DNA of 64,000 bases from Occallatibacter savannae (GTDB lineage: Bacteria; Acidobacteriota; Terriglobia; Terriglobales; Acidobacteriaceae): contig NZ_QFFY01000001.1 of NCBI RefSeq assembly GCF_003131205.1, positions 310,001 to 374,000 of the forward strand, given 5' to 3'. Position 1 is the first letter of the stretch. Every line of letters starts with the position of its first letter. Shown one piece after another: positions 61,892 to 64,000 of this stretch. Below the pieces are notes generated by a model that searched no databases, was not told the origin of the DNA, and saw only the letters and a list, made by a program, of their open reading frames with translations. The translations under genes and the position numbers were made by a program.

Positions 61892-62839
61892 GTGGGAGTC
61901 ATCAACTTGAGAGAGCCGCACCTGGTACTGGGAATTGGCGAGTTGTTGTGGGACATGCTGCCGGGCGGCAAGCGCCTGGGCGGCGCGCCGGCAAACTTCA
62001 GTGTGATGGCCGGCCGGCTGGGAAGCCACGCTGTGATTCTGAGCCGGATCGGGCGCGACGATCTTGGGCGCGAAGCTGTGCATCTGCTGGACCCTCTTCC
62101 GGCCGACACCGCGCAACTGCAAATTGACACGGCCCACGAGACGGGACGCGTGACCGTTTCGTTCGACGATGGGCAGCCAGAGTACACCATTCATAAACCG
62201 GCAGCGTGGGATTCGCTGGAACTCTCAGATGCGTGGGTGAAGCTGGCCGAGAGAGCCGATGCGATCTGCTTTGGGTCGCTCGCGCAGCGGAGTGTGGAGG
62301 CGCGCCAGACAATTCAGACTCTGGCGGCGCAGACGCCTTCGCGATGCGTGCGGGTCTTTGATGTGAATCTCCGGCGGCCATACTACTCGAGCGAAGTGAT
62401 TCAAGAATCCCTCGAATTAGCGACTGTGATGAAGATGAATGACGCCGAAGTGCCGCTGGTGCTGGCACTGCTGGGGATGCCAGTAGAAAACGAAGGACAA
62501 CCGGCTCATCTGCGCACCGGAGCAGAGCGCCTCCTCGCGGAATTTCCGACGCTGGAGATGGTGGCGATCACGCGCGGTTCACATGGGAGCTTGCTTGTGA
62601 AACGTGAGGAGTGGCACGAGCATCCGGGCTTTCCAGCAAAGGTTGCGGACACCATCGGCGCCGGAGACGCGTTTACTGCGGCGATGACGCACTACCTCCT
62701 CCGCGGAGCGGATCTGCCGGTATTGAATGAGGCGGGGAATCGGTGGGGAAGCTGGGTGGCTTCGCAGAGCGGCGCTATGCCGCCCTTGTCGATGGAAGTA
62801 CGAAACGGGATTGACGCGGCAATCGCTCAGAGAGGCTAA
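61892..62839 (+). CDS. PfkB-family carbohydrate kinase (fructokinase-like)
   Basis: A roughly 315-residue ribokinase-fold kinase. LGGAPANFSVMAGRLG (about 29-44) binds the sugar, and VADTIGAGDAFTAAMTHYLL (about 252-271) holds the catalytic aspartate. GIGELLWDMLP at the N-terminus is the fructokinase-like form. The start is uncertain: GTG 61892 is used here, TTG 61907 follows GGGAG at a good distance, and the frame is open from 61793. Its role is probably phosphorylation of fructose or a related sugar. Confidence 0.88.
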   Translation: MGVINLREPHLVLGIGELLWDMLPGGKRLGGAPANFSVMAGRLGSHAVILSRIGRDDLGREAVHLLDPLPADTAQLQIDTAHETGRVTVSFDDGQPEYTIHKPAAWDSLELSDAWVKLAERADAICFGSLAQRSVEARQTIQTLAAQTPSRCVRVFDVNLRRPYYSSEVIQESLELATVMKMNDAEVPLVLALLGMPVENEGQPAHLRTGAERLLAEFPTLEMVAITRGSHGSLLVKREEWHEHPGFPAKVADTIGAGDAFTAAMTHYLLRGADLPVLNEAGNRWGSWVASQSGAMPPLSMEVRNGIDAAIAQRG

Positions 62840-62972
62840 AGAGCAAACCAGGCACCTTTGAGCTTTGATTCACTCTCATTGAATCGCACCGTGTGAGGTC
62901 CAGCATGAATCCCGCAAAGGGATGCACTTGTTGAAGACGGGGCAAGATTCAGATAAATCAGCTCGTTTCACT

Positions 62973-62998
62973 AGGCACTGTATGCGAGAACAGTGTCT
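62973..62998. terminator. 9-bp hairpin between convergent genes
   Basis: AGGCACTGT (62973-62981) pairs with ACAGTGTCT (62990-62998), with one G-T pair, around the loop ATGCGAGA. It lies 134 bases after the kinase stop and 43 before the end of the minus-strand gene; no U-run follows on either side. Confidence 0.4.
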
Positions 62999-63040
62999 CA
63001 ATCGCGGGTAGTAGCGAACTCGTCCGTACTGAGGAAAAGG

Positions 63041-63304
63041 CTACCTTCTGAGTTCGTTTGCCAACCGCAGAATATCGGTAGCGGTCCGCGCGTCAAACAT
63101 TGAGTACAGCTCTGGCTGCGTCAATGGGATCTCAATGGCGCTCATTAGCCGAGGTGTCCCGGCCACCAACTGATGGCACAAGAGGCGGCCTCTTGTAGCG
63201 CTGGTGAGATGAAGCTCGTAGTTGACACCGTTGATCTTGACGGCACGGTTGCGTTCCGTATTAGAAACCCAGCGGGGGCGCAGGGTAGTTGATAGCGAGA
63301 GCAT
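63041..63304 (-). CDS. small hypothetical protein (87 aa)
   Basis: A short minus-strand gene; GAGG lies eight bases before the ATG. The product is basic at the N-terminus (LRPRWVSNTERNRAVK), without a signal peptide, and ends with TATDILRLANELRR, a likely amphipathic helix. KINGVNYELHLTSATRGRL suggests a small beta-rich fold. No family recognised. Confidence 0.55.
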   Translation of the reverse strand: MLSLSTTLRPRWVSNTERNRAVKINGVNYELHLTSATRGRLLCHQLVAGTPRLMSAIEIPLTQPELYSMFDARTATDILRLANELRR

Positions 63305-63444
63305 GGCTCGACCTCAGTGCGACTGAGGCATGATCTCAATCCTGACGCTTCGAAACACCTGTTTTCGCGTGTTTCCTGGTTACTTCCGTCCTGTTGGAGT
63401 TCTCGTGGTGGGTCTCGAATCCGCAAATAACGCCGTTCTCTCCG

Positions 63445-63909
63445 CTATTTGGCGGAGCAGGTCTTGGTGCCGGTGTCGGCGACACTGGCAACAAGCCACT
63501 TACCGTCCACCCGAACAAGATTGAAGAGGTCGGTTCCGCAGTGGTCGACTTTGCCATCGACGAGGAAGTCGAAGCGAGCCCAGACGACGGCAAGATCGTT
63601 GTCAACCCGGACGAGAGGATCGTGGATGCGTTCTTCAATTTGGTTCTTACCGGGTTTACCAACGCGTTCGGCAAAGGCTTCGAAGGTCATCTGGGCTGGC
63701 TTGCCGTCGCGCATGAGGACCATAGTTCCGCCGGGGAGAGTAGGTGCTTTGATGGCGGCGGCGTCGCGCTCAGACATCGCTTTAAACATGGAGTATATAG
63801 GTGCCAGGACAGCTTGCTCTTCGGATGACTGAGTAAACGCAATAAGAGGGACGCCGGTCATCAGGAGGGCAACGAAGAGGGGAAGCATAGGTTTCAGGCG
63901 GTTGTGCAT
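63445..63909 (-). CDS. exported NTF2-like (nuclear transport factor 2 fold) protein
   Basis: A 154-residue protein with a signal peptide (about 9-26, LPLFVALLMTGVPLIAF) and an NTF2-like / Lumazine_bd_2 domain in the mature part. EEQAVLAPIYSMFKAMSERDAAAI is the typical first helix and DLAVVWARFDFLVDGKVDHCGTDLFNLVRVDGKWLV the final sheet. It may bind a small hydrophobic ligand or act as a hydrolase-like fold without clear catalytic residues. The frame is open to 63927 (alternative ATG). The upstream 73 bases to the window edge show no further gene. Confidence 0.82.
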   Translation of the reverse strand: MHNRLKPMLPLFVALLMTGVPLIAFTQSSEEQAVLAPIYSMFKAMSERDAAAIKAPTLPGGTMVLMRDGKPAQMTFEAFAERVGKPGKNQIEERIHDPLVRVDNDLAVVWARFDFLVDGKVDHCGTDLFNLVRVDGKWLVASVADTGTKTCSAK

Positions 63910-64000
63910 GGTTTCGATTTTAGCCATCTGAGGCCATCGGTCGAAGCCCGAAATCGTTTACAGGAAGAGGGTCGAGAACTATACTGGCGCCATCGCACAC

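Overview
The window looks like chromosomal DNA of an acidobacterium (Acidobacteriota, probably class Terriglobia). This is inferred from the large FtsX/MacB-type 'ADOP' permease at the left edge, the TonB receptor with an N-terminal carboxypeptidase-regulatory-like domain and terminal Phe, the Big_2 and BNR repeat exported proteins, many plant-polysaccharide enzymes, and moderately high GC. Nothing here marks a phage, plasmid, integron, CRISPR array, rRNA operon or insertion sequence. The content is mostly housekeeping and accessory metabolism, densely packed on both strands.

Layout. 1-6.5 kb: the 3' part of an ADOP permease, a tRNA-Asp(GTC) with a terminator, and a lipoprotein built of 11 Big_2 Ig-like repeats. 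6.5-9.7 kb (minus): ABC ATPase, membrane permease and MagIII-like DNA glycosylase, tightly coupled. 9.9-13.8 kb (minus): membrane GAF-GGDEF cyclase, then an acyl-CoA thioesterase / Mrp / DUF71 ATP-pyrophosphatase operon. 13.9-17.3 kb (plus): TPR protein, DPM1-like glycosyltransferase, quinone oxidoreductase, an intergenic repeat element and a Sir2 deacylase. 17.4-20.2 kb (minus): TonB receptor and a small Cys/His exported protein. 20.3-21.9 kb: homoserine dehydrogenase and a 70-residue Cys protein. 21.9-25.5 kb (minus): GH78 rhamnosidase and LacI regulator. 25.7-29.1 kb: pstC-pstA-pstB-phoU. 29.2-37.4 kb: membrane-anchored MutS-like ATPase convergent with an AddB-like/AddA-like helicase-nuclease pair.

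37.5-46.5 kb (plus): CusF-SCO1 lipoprotein, PfkB sugar kinase (KdgK-like), small membrane protein, MsbA-like ABC exporter, IclR regulator, a Tat-type Gfo/Idh/MocA oxidoreductase and a secreted GH13 enzyme. 46.5-52.2 kb (minus): degenerate receiver protein, 1061-residue BNR protein, GH105 unsaturated rhamnogalacturonyl hydrolase and an NAD(P)-binding protein. 52.3-58.6 kb: small proteins, DinB-like protein, class 1B dihydroorotate dehydrogenase, PafA-like phosphatase and a DUF192-PilZ fusion. 58.6-59.3 kb is the longest gene-free stretch and carries repeats and palindromes. 59.3-64 kb: small exported protein, branched-chain aminotransferase, SAM methyltransferase, PfkB kinase and two small minus-strand proteins.

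Functional threads. GH78, GH105 and a KdgK-like kinase, with LacI and IclR regulators, suggest a dispersed pectin/rhamnogalacturonan pathway. The Pst genes form a phosphate-uptake operon with no adjacent pstS. AddAB-like, MutS-like and MagIII-like proteins are three separate DNA-maintenance elements. No single cluster is clearly a novel system. The best leads are the DUF192-PilZ fusion, the ABC exporter-glycosylase operon, the repeat element before the Sir2 gene, and the structured region before the gene at 59.3 kb.
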